A stretch of 64,000 nucleotides of DNA from Burkholderia glumae LMG 2196 = ATCC 33617 (GCF_000960995.1 NZ_CP009432.1:80523-144522), one strand, 5' to 3'; positions 27,300 to 34,912 are shown, numbered from the stretch's first letter. The notes: generated from the sequence alone by a model not told the origin. Program-made: numbers and translations.

Positions 27300-27494
27300 T
27301 CAGTGCCGATTCCAGCCTTGAAGCTCGTACTTTTCAATCAGCGCAATCGAGCGCAGCTCTCGTGATCGGCGCGATTCATCGTAGCCCTCACCAGGCACGA
27401 TTTCCGGCGTGGCCGCACGCGTGGCGTCTTCACGCGCGAGTTGGTCAACAAGCGCGATCAGTTCTTTCAGTTCCCGTTTTGCATCAGTGAACAT
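27300..27494 (-). CDS. Small hypothetical protein (64 aa)
   Basis: The sequence is charged and helical, with MFTDAKRELKELIALVDQLARE then RRSRELRSIALIEKYE. No family is recognised. AAGGA sits a few bases upstream of the ATG. It belongs to a same-strand run of small genes between the MazEF pair and the membrane proteins. Confidence 0.6.
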   Translation of the reverse strand: MFTDAKRELKELIALVDQLAREDATRAATPEIVPGEGYDESRRSRELRSIALIEKYELQGWNRH

Positions 27495-27563
27495 GATGTG
27501 TCCTTCAGTGTCTATTTGCAGCGGCCCAGGTTCGCTTTTCCTGTTTTCCTAGTCGGTCTCAGA

Positions 27564-27866
27564 TCAGAGGGTATCCGCCGCATCCCGAGCGTTGTCCAGC
27601 ATCTCCGAAGCGATAGCGATGACCTGAGCCTCAGGCGCTGCAGTGCTCGGCGATGGGAATTTATTTTCAATGGACCTTGTTCCGGTCACATCGCCGCTGG
27701 CAGCCGTCTCCTCTCGATGCCATTCGGTGACAGCTCTGATTGCATCAGAACGGGTCATATCACCGGCCGCGACAAGGCGTGCCGCACCGGTTGCAATTTC
27801 CTCCGCGAGGCGTTCACGGTGTGATTCCTCTTCATCTCGAACACCCTGATTAGATCCATAACCCAC
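27564..27866 (-). CDS. Small hypothetical protein (100 aa)
   Basis: It starts MGYGSNQGVRDEEESHRERLAEEI, is acidic and helical, and has no membrane segment. AAGGAG lies upstream of the ATG. The middle (GDMTRSDAIRAVTEWH) looks like a small helical bundle. Function is unknown. It sits in the minus-strand run of small genes. Confidence 0.6.
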   Translation of the reverse strand: MGYGSNQGVRDEEESHRERLAEEIATGAARLVAAGDMTRSDAIRAVTEWHREETAASGDVTGTRSIENKFPSPSTAAPEAQVIAIASEMLDNARDAADTL

Positions 27867-27929
27867 TTTTTCTTCTCCTTGACGCCGGCCAAGCCGGCTT
27901 GTCCTTGGGTCGGCCAGGCCGACGTTTTC

Positions 27930-28172
27930 CTACAGTTCGTGGTTCGCGAGCCACATCAGTGCCCCATCGCGTTCGCTACCCGCGAGAGTCGTCCACATGC
28001 GGCCTTGTTCATCGACTGCTATGCAGCCGGGTCGCCAATGTTCAGGGTTGCGCAACTGGTTCACCCAGCCTTGGACCTCGCCTTGGAAAAACACCACGAC
28101 GCCACCCTTACCAACAAGCTCTTCCTGCTCGCGATAGCGACGCGCATCATCAATCATCGTCTTGGCATCCAT
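27930..28172 (-). CDS. Small hypothetical protein (80 aa)
   Basis: The protein has an N-terminal helix (MDAKTMIDDARRYREQEEL), then strands VVVFFQGEVQGWV and CIAVDEQGRMWTTLAG. No known family is recognised. It follows the preceding gene closely, separated by the linker GGAAAACGCGACG, which supplies its ribosome site, so the two are probably in one transcript. Confidence 0.65.
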   Translation of the reverse strand: MDAKTMIDDARRYREQEELVGKGGVVVFFQGEVQGWVNQLRNPEHWRPGCIAVDEQGRMWTTLAGSERDGALMWLANHEL

Positions 28173-28184
28173 CGTCGCGTTTTC

Positions 28185-28448
28185 CTACTGTTTGCTGTCC
28201 GCTTCGCCTGCCTTCAGCAGATGCTCGGCCACACGTTCAGCGAACTCCATAAATTGCCGTGCGTCATTGGCACTCGGTTCGTACACTTCGAAGAACTTCG
28301 CACCGTCACTCTTACGTTGCACCCAATCACCCCGCAGGCGTGCCGCACAGTCGAGATATCGGAACTGCGGATGCGCCAACACGACGCGAGCAACGTCGGC
28401 CGGGAGACGAATCAGGTTCTCGTTCGTAAGGCCGTTGCGGTCGCGCAT
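28185..28448 (-). CDS. Small hypothetical protein (87 aa)
   Basis: It begins MRDRNGLTNENLIRLPADVARVV and ends in a helix (ARQFMEFAERVAEHLLKAGE). The stop codon of mazF overlaps its ribosome site (TAAGGAAAACGACG before the ATG), so it is coupled to the toxin gene. Function is unknown. A third gene downstream of a toxin-antitoxin pair can be an accessory gene, but nothing shows that here. Confidence 0.65.
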   Translation of the reverse strand: MRDRNGLTNENLIRLPADVARVVLAHPQFRYLDCAARLRGDWVQRKSDGAKFFEVYEPSANDARQFMEFAERVAEHLLKAGEADSKQ

Positions 28449-28459
28449 CGTCGTTTTCC

Positions 28460-28780
28460 TTACTCGGCAAAGACTTCCTGCAAGGTTCGCAGGGTGTCCA
28501 ACAACGTCTTATCGGCAACTGCGCCCTCCTTCTTGACCAGGCGCACCTTGTCCACTGCGCGAATCTGATCCAGAAGGATCAAACCATGTTTGCGCTTGAA
28601 CGTCACGGGAATCCGAAACGGCGCTGGACGCCCCTTGGAAGTCATCGGCGCGACGATGACAGTGCGCAAGTGGTCGTGCATTTCGGGAGGTGAAACGACG
28701 ACACAGGGGCGCGTCTTTTGAATCTCACTACCAAGCGTCGGATCGAGCGCGACTAACCAGACTTCCCCGCGCATCACCAC
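28460..28780 (-). CDS. mazF: MazF/PemK-family toxin (endoribonuclease)
   Basis: The 106-residue protein has the MazF fold signatures: N-terminal RGEVWLVALDPTLGSEIQKTRPCVVVSP, the central TVIVAPMTSKGRPAPFRIPV, and LILLDQIRAVDKVRL. Known members cleave single-stranded RNA at short motifs and stop growth. The Arg in KTRPC and the Thr/Ser in PMTS are the usual catalytic residues. It overlaps its antitoxin gene by seven bases and seems intact. Confidence 0.92.
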   Translation of the reverse strand: MVMRGEVWLVALDPTLGSEIQKTRPCVVVSPPEMHDHLRTVIVAPMTSKGRPAPFRIPVTFKRKHGLILLDQIRAVDKVRLVKKEGAVADKTLLDTLRTLQEVFAE

Positions 28781-29022
28781 GCAAGCTCCGCGTCATCGGC
28801 ATTCGAAAAATCGCCCATGACCAGCGCATCGTCACCGCTCTCGGCCAGAGCCTTGCTTGCTTCCGCCCAACCCTCGCGGGCTTTGTGCTTCGGGCGACGC
28901 AGAACAATCGCGTCGTTTTCGACTTCCATTTCCACTTCGCTCTCCAGCCCCAGTTGCGCAAGGACGGGCTTCGGAATCAGCACACCCTGCGAATTACCCA
29001 TTCTGCGAATCGTCGTTCTCAT
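28774..29022 (-). CDS. mazE: MazE-family antitoxin (AbrB-type DNA-binding)
   Basis: The 82-residue protein begins with the swapped-hairpin AbrB/MazE domain (RTTIRRMGNSQGVLIPKPVLAQLG, then VEMEVENDAIVLRRP). It ends in an acidic, disordered-looking tail (ALAESGDDALVMGDFSNADDAELAW) that should bind and neutralise MazF. It precedes mazF with a seven-base overlap. The upstream region contains paired operator-like repeats at 29035-29086, consistent with autoregulation. Confidence 0.92.
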   Translation of the reverse strand: MRTTIRRMGNSQGVLIPKPVLAQLGLESEVEMEVENDAIVLRRPKHKAREGWAEASKALAESGDDALVMGDFSNADDAELAW

Positions 29023-29034
29023 AGCACCTCCAAA

Positions 29035-29086
29035 GTAATAACAATGTTACCCCACGCGGTCGCAACAGTCAACACAATGTTATTAC
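29035..29086. promoter_or_regulatory. Inverted operator-like repeats upstream of mazE
   Basis: GTAATAACAATGTTAC at 29035-29050 and CACAATGTTATTAC at 29073-29086 form two inverted copies of a GTAATAACA(A/T)TGT motif, 22 bp apart. They lie in an AT-rich island just before the mazE start in otherwise GC-rich DNA. MazE-MazF complexes usually bind such sites. Sequence shows the repeats; binding is inferred. Confidence 0.6.
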
Positions 29087-29133
29087 ACTTTACTTCCCCG
29101 GACCCGCGCGCCGCACAGTGCCGCGCGCGGCTT

Positions 29134-29805
29134 TCATAACACTTCGCAAAACATCTGTCGGAGCCTTTTATCGGACACGTCCAGATACGGCAAAACGTGG
29201 TCAAGTTCGGCATGGCCGAGAAGCTGCTGCACAGTCTCGATATCGTGCCCTTGCTCAATGAGGTTACTGGCAAACGAGCGTCGGCCCGAATGGGACGATC
29301 CACCGAGTATCCCCGCGTCCCTGTAGAGCTTTGTGATGTGCGATTGAAGGCTGTCACACGCCGAGTAGTCAACCGGCTCCCCAGCCTCGTTGATGCGTCG
29401 CTTGGTGTTCATCGCAAACTTTCGGCCCTTGCTTGCCAGGACCAGGCAACTTGACGGCGCGAGTCCGCGATAGTGCTCGGCGGTTAGCTCGATTCCGATC
29501 CCGTGCGCAATGCGATGGCCCAGGTAGCACTCCAGAGCCGAAACCGTTTTCGGGTGCGTGAGATAGACGCAGCGCTGCCGACAGCCCTTCGTAATTGCGG
29601 CCCTGAGACTGACCTCTGAACGGATAGCGCCCGAAGGGAATAGCACGTCTTGAATCTCGATTTGAGCTATCTCGCTGACGCGCATCCCGCACGTGATGCC
29701 TAGCAGGAGAACAAGACTATCGCGCTCAGGATGGCGGGATGTTGCAGACGTGACGGCGAGCAGGTGCCGAATTTGTGCCGGTCGAAGTGTTGCAGCTTGG
29801 GCCAT
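29134..29805 (-). CDS. Compact tyrosine recombinase (catalytic domain only)
   Basis: This 223-residue protein has the complete active-site set of tyrosine recombinases: Arg42 (GMRVSEIAQIE), Lys73 as possible beta-hairpin Lys, His172-x-x-Arg175 (SHSGRRSF), His198 (LLGHAELDHV) and Tyr207 (LPYLDVSD). The usual N-terminal core-binding domain of about 100 residues is absent, as in phage-type ORF and fimbrial-switch-like small recombinases. It lies upstream of the MazEF and small-gene operon, divergent from nothing, and may move or invert this block. No attachment site could be identified by eye. Confidence 0.88.
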   Translation of the reverse strand: MAQAATLRPAQIRHLLAVTSATSRHPERDSLVLLLGITCGMRVSEIAQIEIQDVLFPSGAIRSEVSLRAAITKGCRQRCVYLTHPKTVSALECYLGHRIAHGIGIELTAEHYRGLAPSSCLVLASKGRKFAMNTKRRINEAGEPVDYSACDSLQSHITKLYRDAGILGGSSHSGRRSFASNLIEQGHDIETVQQLLGHAELDHVLPYLDVSDKRLRQMFCEVL

Positions 29806-29929
29806 GCGTTCCTCTGAATAGGACTCGTTGATGACGTATTCAGAGAGAGATTTGTTCAGGGTCTTTTTCTAGCCTATCACGGCTTGCCGCCTCGATTCCT
29901 CGGAAAAACCCACCGGGCGCCGAGCGCCG

Positions 29930-30259
29930 TCACCAGCGCCACGTCTCGCCGTCGACCACGGCCCACGCCTCGCTCTCCGACACGCAGTCGTGCCGCTCGG
30001 CCTCGAGCGCGATCGCGGCAAGCAGATCATCGAGCTCGCGGTCGAACACGTCGGCCGAGACGAACTCCACCTGCAGGACGGTCTGGCAGTCGCCCGCGGG
30101 CGTGCGCCGGTAGCGGGCGAGCAGCCCGCGCTCGATGCGCTCGCGCACGCGCTTGGCCGCCGTCTCGCTGTGCCTGCCGGGGCGCTTCGGCGCGATGCGC
30201 AACGTGAGCTCGACGCGCACCGCGCGCGAGGGCGGCCGATCGGGCGACCCGACGTCGAG
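29930..30259 (-). pseudogene. C-terminal extension of the integrase, beyond an in-frame TAG
   Basis: Immediately after the TAG of the integrase (30260-30262), the same frame stays open for 110 codons and encodes LDVGSPDRPPSRA, LTLRIAPKRPG, RVRERIERGLLARYRRTP and VSADVFDRELDDLLAAIALEAERHDC. Related fragments at 18139-18420 and about 43060-43250 encode similar protein, so this is a true coding tail. It may now be translated separately from the GTG at 30218-30220, or be lost. Function of the domain is unknown. Confidence 0.7.
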
Positions 30260-32020
30260 CTATCCCTGCGTCTCGTGCACGGCAGCGGGCGCCGCAGCAG
30301 GTGCGGCGCCCGCCCCCTTGAGCGCGGCATTGAAGAATGCATCGACGGTCTGGTACTGGCGCGCGGCATCGCCCTTCGCGTAGTGGGTGGTGGTGGCCAG
30401 GCTCGCGTGGCCGAGCAGCGCCTGCATGTCGCGGATGTCGGCGCCGGCGTCCAGGCCGTGGTTGGCGAACGTGTGGCGCAGCCAGTGCGTGCTCCCGCGT
30501 TGCAGGTCGGCCGCGGCGCCCGGGTAGCTCGGCGCGAGCCGCTCGGCCGCGCGCGCGAAAATCCCCTTGAAGAGCGCGCCGATCGTGTTCGGATGCAGCG
30601 CCGCGCCCGTCACCAGGTGCGCCACGAGCGGCGTGTCGGCCGGCGCCGTCTCGAGCGAGAGGGGCTCGGCGCGCGCGCGCAGCTCGGCGCGCAGCAGATT
30701 CATGAGCCGGGCCGGCATCGGCACCTCGCGCCGGCGCCGGCCCTTGCCGTCCACGCGCAGCACGTAGGCGTCCTCGAGCGCGCCGTCGAGCGCCTTGCGC
30801 GACAGGTCGCCGGTGGTGGCCGCGGCCAGCTCCGCGCGCCGCAGGCCCGTCGCATAGGCGAGCAGCAGCACGAAGGCGTCGCGCTGCCGCCGAATCCGGT
30901 CGGCGCGCGCGGCGTCGCTCCGGTCCGGCTCGGCGCCGAGCACGGGCTCCGGTTGCCAGACGGTCTGCAGCACGTAGCGCCATTGGGCGTGCGTGAGCGT
31001 GCGCCCAGCCGTGTCGATCGGCACGGGCGCCGCGGCCGCGAGCCCTTCGAACGGGTTCACGCGCAGGTATTGCTGACGCACGAGCCAGGCGCCCATCGCG
31101 GTCAGGATGCGCCGTGCGGTGTCGCGGCTGCGCGCCGAGAGCGGCCCCGCGAACGGCCGCCAGGCAAGGTCGAACCGCTCCACCCCGCCCCGCCCGATCC
31201 AGCGCTCGGCCGGCTGCGGGTTGGCGAGGAACTGCTCCAGGTACTCGGCCACGTCGAGCGTGTTGAGCGACGAGAGCGGCTTGCCCTTGGCGACGATGGC
31301 CCACAGCAGCAGCCGCTCGGCCTCGCGCCGGTAGGCCCGCTGCGTCTGCGCGCTGCGCGCGCCGCGGATCGCGATCCAGGCGTTGACCGCCTGCAGGTCG
31401 GTGTTCATCTCGGCCTGGTGCGCGGGCACGGGCGCGCGGTTCAGGCCCGCCGAGCCGTCGAGCGCAGCCGGCACGCGCAGTGCCTCGAGCGGCACCACTT
31501 CTGCGCCCGCGCGCGCGAGCGGCCGCAGGGCCGCGTCGCCGGGCGCGAGCTGCCGGCGCGGCACGAGCGCGAGCCGCGACAGCGAGCCGAGCGTGCCGGC
31601 GTGCTGGTCGAGGAAGTCGGTGATGCGCCGCGCGCCGGTGGCCCCGAGCCGCGGCACGGCCGTGTACCAGCGCTGGCGCCGGCGGCGGATCAGCGCCAGC
31701 AGGGCGTCGAAGGTGGTGATGCCGACGGCGGCCAGGCGCGCGACCACGGCCGCGTCGAACCAGCCCTTGAGCGTGTGGTCGGGGCGCGGGGCTTCGACGA
31801 CCGCCGCTTCCATGCGGGCGAGCGCCGCGTCCTGCCGTTCGCGCAGACGCCGATTGCGCGCGACCTTCCGGTCGATCGCGGGCGAGCTCGCCGGCGGAAA
31901 TTGCTCGAAATTGGGGCCGAGCAGTTCCCGCTCGCTGGAGAAGCAATCTGGGTCAACCTGGTCGCGGAAGGGGCCTCGAGCGTGGCCGGCACGGGCGCAG
32001 CGGCCGCTTGCGACGGACAC
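30260..32020 (-). CDS. Tyrosine recombinase/integrase with DUF3701-like N-terminus
   Basis: The 586-residue protein has an N-terminal helical region like the DUF3701 domain of Burkholderia integrases (LKGWFDAAVVARLAAVGI, RRITDFLDQHAG). A SAM-like core-binding domain follows (RSAQTQRAYRREAERLLLW), then a catalytic domain with Arg in ATGLRRAELAAATTGD, HWLRH as the HxxR box, and LLGHASLATTTHYAK with the nucleophilic Tyr. It ends at a TAG, yet the same frame continues for 110 conserved codons, and another copy has GAG at that point. The start is uncertain because the first 40 residues resemble no relative. Very GC-rich, so long shadow frames exist on both strands. Confidence 0.85.
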   Translation of the reverse strand: MSVASGRCARAGHARGPFRDQVDPDCFSSERELLGPNFEQFPPASSPAIDRKVARNRRLRERQDAALARMEAAVVEAPRPDHTLKGWFDAAVVARLAAVGITTFDALLALIRRRRQRWYTAVPRLGATGARRITDFLDQHAGTLGSLSRLALVPRRQLAPGDAALRPLARAGAEVVPLEALRVPAALDGSAGLNRAPVPAHQAEMNTDLQAVNAWIAIRGARSAQTQRAYRREAERLLLWAIVAKGKPLSSLNTLDVAEYLEQFLANPQPAERWIGRGGVERFDLAWRPFAGPLSARSRDTARRILTAMGAWLVRQQYLRVNPFEGLAAAAPVPIDTAGRTLTHAQWRYVLQTVWQPEPVLGAEPDRSDAARADRIRRQRDAFVLLLAYATGLRRAELAAATTGDLSRKALDGALEDAYVLRVDGKGRRRREVPMPARLMNLLRAELRARAEPLSLETAPADTPLVAHLVTGAALHPNTIGALFKGIFARAAERLAPSYPGAAADLQRGSTHWLRHTFANHGLDAGADIRDMQALLGHASLATTTHYAKGDAARQYQTVDAFFNAALKGAGAAPAAAPAAVHETQG

Positions 32021-32049
32021 TTGGTCGAAGGGTAATGTCGGCGTTCGCC

Positions 32050-32271
32050 CTAACCCTGATAACTCGTATTATCAGGGCTATTCATGCCCCGATTCTCCGG
32101 GCGCCTCTGGCTACTGCCCGTGCGCCCTCGCTTGCCACGTCCCTCTCGGAACAGCGGAAATCGGTAGTACAGCCACCTCGCGTAGCTGATCACGGCAGGT
32201 GGGAAGCGGTAGCCTTTGAAAGAGATCGGCGAATCAACGCACGGCTGGACGGCATCAGTCGATTTCTTCAT
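32050..32271 (-). pseudogene. IS6-family transposase, N-terminal remnant
   Basis: The minus-strand sequence MKKSTDAVQPCVDSPISFKGYRFPPAVI followed by YARWLYYRFPL is the typical start of an IS6-family transposase. After that the reading frame turns into unrelated sequence. A similar fragment lies at 58801-58920. Confidence 0.75.
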
Positions 32272-32510
32272 GCCCTACTATACAAGCCTTCGCGCAACAA
32301 TCTGATAATACCGACAGTACCCTTCAAAGTGTGCCTGTCCGGCTCGACGCTGCCCTACAAATGCACACTCACATTTTTTACACATATTTACATAGCTGCG
32401 CGACGGTTCTCCCGGATTGCTGCGTTTAATCGTCGTGCAATTCGGCAAGGACCACCCACGCCGAACGCCTTGGGCATACCCACATCTTCTGCAATAAAAG
32501 GAAAATCATA
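32272..32510. other. Intergenic region with no clear gene
   Basis: An AT-richer stretch between the IS6 remnant and a short ORF at 32511. It could hold the promoter for the cysC-sulfotransferase pair, but I cannot define one with confidence. Confidence 0.35.
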
Positions 32511-32600
32511 ATGAAAGAAATCATTCAATTCTTTTGTGGCCATGCCGAGCCCGGCCTGCTGCTGATCGGTATGCCGATGAAGCGCATCGCCCCGACTTGA
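32511..32600 (+). CDS. Possible 29-residue peptide
   Basis: The ORF begins at ATG 32511 after AAAGGAAAATCATA, a plausible ribosome site. The peptide starts MKEIIQFFCGHAEPG and ends MKRIAPT, with one Cys. It lies 210 bp upstream of cysC on the same strand. It may be a leader peptide, a truncated gene start or chance; no family is recognised. Confidence 0.3.
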   Translation: MKEIIQFFCGHAEPGLLLIGMPMKRIAPT

Positions 32601-32809
32601 ACTGCCAAAGCCCTACCGATCAAGGCCGCAAAGCAGCCAGCGGAATCCCACCGCCAGCGAGCGCCGGCGGCAAGTGTGCAAATCTAATGCGTTGTGGGAG
32701 CAGCGTGTCGCGTGATTCTTACGAGGACGAACGTAGCGACATTGCATGAACGAACGTCGGGCCAAAGCCGCTATTAATGGTGGAGCATGACCGACGGAAG
32801 GAGTCTGCA

Positions 32810-33493
32810 ATGGGCCCCGACGTACTGATGCAATCACAAGCTGTAATCGAATCCACAAAAGGTGGTGCCATGAATACCCCACAAGAAGCCCGATCGGCGG
32901 CCGCGAACCGGCCGCGCAGCGACACGCCTGGCCCCTCTCTAGCGCGAGCCGGACTATGTTATTGGTTGACCGGCCTGCCCGGCGCTGGCAAGACGACCTT
33001 GGCCCGCGCTTTTGCCACGCGCTTGCGGGACGGACATCGCGATGCACTAGTCTTGGACGGTGACGAACTGCGCGAACGCCTGAACTGCGACCTCGGTTTT
33101 GATCGTGCCGGTCGCGCCGAAAGCGCGCGGCGCACAGCCGAGATCGCGCGTATCGGGGTAGCCGCCGGCCTGGTGGTATTGGTCTCGTTAGTGTCACCGT
33201 TCGAGGAGGACCGGATGCGGGCCGCCGAGATCGTGGGCGTCGAGCGCTTCGTGGACGTGTTCGTGGACGCCTCGCTCGACACTTGCATGCAGCGCGATCC
33301 GAAAGGCATGTATCTGAAAGCTCTCGCGGGCCTGATTCCAGGCTTCACTGGCGTCACCAGTCCCTACGAACGTCCGATCGCCCCAGGTCTGCACATCGTT
33401 ACCGATGAGATGAGTTGTGCCGACGGCGTTGAGAGGTTGATGCGCCATTTCGAACGTCAGTGCATGGTGGATCGGTCAGCGCCACACGGTTGA
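32810..33493 (+). CDS. cysC: Adenylylsulfate (APS) kinase
   Basis: The protein phosphorylates APS to PAPS. From the start at 32810 (AAGGAG seven bases upstream) it has Walker A GLPGAGKT at 55-62, VLDGDELRERLNCDLGF, RRTAEIARI, then VSLVSPFEEDR and the substrate loop DPKGMYLKALAGLIPGFTGVTSPYE, all as in CysC. The first 45 residues are a non-conserved extension, so starts at 32777 or 32870 are also possible. The next gene encodes a sulfotransferase that would use PAPS. ATP sulfurylase (CysDN) is not nearby. Intact. Confidence 0.9.
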   Translation: MGPDVLMQSQAVIESTKGGAMNTPQEARSAAANRPRSDTPGPSLARAGLCYWLTGLPGAGKTTLARAFATRLRDGHRDALVLDGDELRERLNCDLGFDRAGRAESARRTAEIARIGVAAGLVVLVSLVSPFEEDRMRAAEIVGVERFVDVFVDASLDTCMQRDPKGMYLKALAGLIPGFTGVTSPYERPIAPGLHIVTDEMSCADGVERLMRHFERQCMVDRSAPHG

Positions 33494-33565
33494 CATTACT
33501 GCGTTGGGCGAGGCCATTGCCAGCCCTCTCTGCTCCCCAGTCGGGTGCCTATCTATTCGTTCATT

Positions 33566-34381
33566 ATGTTCATTCTTTTTGGATCACCCCGTTCCGGCAC
33601 GACGCTGTTCAAGGAGGCGCTCAACCTCCATAGCGAGATATTCATTCCCAACCAGACCACCTTCATCAGCCCGATCGCTCATGTGCTCGGCTGCATCAGC
33701 GACTGGTCGGTGGCACGAAGGCTGGTGGTCAAGATCATCACCTCGACCGACGATTTTGCCGAGGTCTTGCAGCCCTACATTTCGGCGGCGGAGGTAGAGG
33801 ATGCCGTCGCGGATGCGAAACCGACGCTCGCCGGGGTGTTGAATGCGATCTACACACGCATCGCGCAAAATACTACCAGCCGCATCAGTGGCGACAAGAC
33901 ACCCGACGATCTGCTGTCGATCCGCAAATTAGAGCAGGTCGGGCTACTTGACAGCGATCTGCGCTTTCTTCATATCGTGCGAGACGTCCGCGGCGCCCTG
34001 GCCTCGCTCAAGCAAGTCGACTGGGCGCCGATCGGCATCGAAGAGTATTTCCCGCGACTCTGGAACTACACGAATCTGCATCTGTTCAAGACCATGCAAG
34101 CGCGCGAAAACTACCTGCTGGTGCGCTACGAGGATCTCGTCGGCAATCCGCGGCACGTGTTGAGCCTAGCCACCCGGTTCCTCGGCCTGGCGTTCGAAGA
34201 ACAAATGCTTGAAAACGCGCATCGCGCCCCCGCGCTGCGCCACGATCAAAGCCACCTCAACCTGTCGCGGCCGTTCTTGTCGGAACGTGCCACGTCATGG
34301 CGACAGGAATTGACGCCTGATTTCCAGGCCCATTGCGAAAGCACCGCACATGAGGCCTTGCAGGCGTTCGGCTATCTCTGA
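33566..34381 (+). CDS. PAPS-dependent sulfotransferase
   Basis: The protein begins MFILFGSPRSGTTLFKEAL, whose SPRSGTTLF is the 5'-phosphosulfate loop, and has VRDVRGALASLK as the 3'-phosphate motif. Further family sequence is LLVRYEDLVGNPRHVL. It resembles bacterial sulfotransferases of the Sulfotransfer_1/3 groups that modify carbohydrates, lipids or peptides; the acceptor cannot be read. An upstream GTG at 33545 is possible. It lies 72 bp after cysC, so the pair probably makes and uses PAPS. Transposon debris bounds the pair on both sides, so it may have been acquired or may have lost a larger gene cluster. Confidence 0.87.
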   Translation: MFILFGSPRSGTTLFKEALNLHSEIFIPNQTTFISPIAHVLGCISDWSVARRLVVKIITSTDDFAEVLQPYISAAEVEDAVADAKPTLAGVLNAIYTRIAQNTTSRISGDKTPDDLLSIRKLEQVGLLDSDLRFLHIVRDVRGALASLKQVDWAPIGIEEYFPRLWNYTNLHLFKTMQARENYLLVRYEDLVGNPRHVLSLATRFLGLAFEEQMLENAHRAPALRHDQSHLNLSRPFLSERATSWRQELTPDFQAHCESTAHEALQAFGYL

Positions 34382-34398
34382 TACTCCTCAGTCCATCA

Positions 34399-34493
34399 GC
34401 GATTGCGAGAGGTGGCCTCGCAAATTCGGACAGACGGGTAAGTGGAATGCCCGGGGCCTGAGCCCGGCCTCCACGATTCCCGGTGCGGTTCAG
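34399..34493. repeat. 95-bp block repeated inverted at 39722-39817
   Basis: The block contains GCCTCGCAAATTCGGACAG, ACGGGTAAGTGGAATGCC, CGGGGCCTGAGCC and CTCCACGATTCCCGG. The same block, with few differences, occurs in reverse complement at about 39722-39817. Its outer 25 bp occur a third time at 9187. It marks the end of an unidentified mobile element. Confidence 0.6.
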
Positions 34494-34763
34494 TTTGTAC
34501 GAGATCTGCTCGACCAGTTGCCGCTCGCTGCGGATGCTGTACAGCACCTGCAACAGCATCGCCCGCGTCAGTTTCTCAGGCGCGATGCTCGGTCGGCCTC
34601 TCTTCACGTCGACTTCGTACATCGCCGAGAACTTCGCATCCATCTTCGACAGTGCTTCGTTCAGCCACATCCGAATCTGGCGCAGCGGATGCGCCTGCGG
34701 AACAAATTCCTCTAGCCTCACCGTGCTGAACAACGATTCGTTGTAACCGTCCGCGCCTCGCAT
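34494..34763 (-). pseudogene. IS5-family transposase (third type), N-terminal remnant
   Basis: The minus strand encodes MRGADGYNESLFSTVRLEEF, VPQAHPLRQIRMWLNEALSKM and IAPEKLTRAMLLQVLYSIRSERQLVEQ, the start of another IS5-family transposase. It is cut at about 34494 by the 95-bp repeated block. Only the first 90 residues remain. Confidence 0.85.
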
Positions 34764-34912
34764 CTTCGTGCTTTCCTTTATCTCGGGAACCAACATCGTG
34801 CAGGACGGCCCGACGTATTTCAACGGTCTGCTAAGCAAATACGAAATGCCGCTAAGGGCCGCGGCCTTTGCATCCTAGAATCGGACCGATCCCGACGCTA
34901 CGGAGTGGCGAC

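Noticed and set aside
29990..32035. 681-codon open frame on the plus strand, and a 639-codon one on the minus strand at 30027-31946
   Set aside because: Both are shadows of the very GC-rich integrase gene; they show Arg/Gly/Ala-rich translation with no family motif.
32511..32600. Lasso-peptide or other RiPP precursor idea for the 29-residue ORF
   Set aside because: No cyclase, protease or transporter of a RiPP pathway is nearby and the peptide lacks a recognisable leader-core layout.
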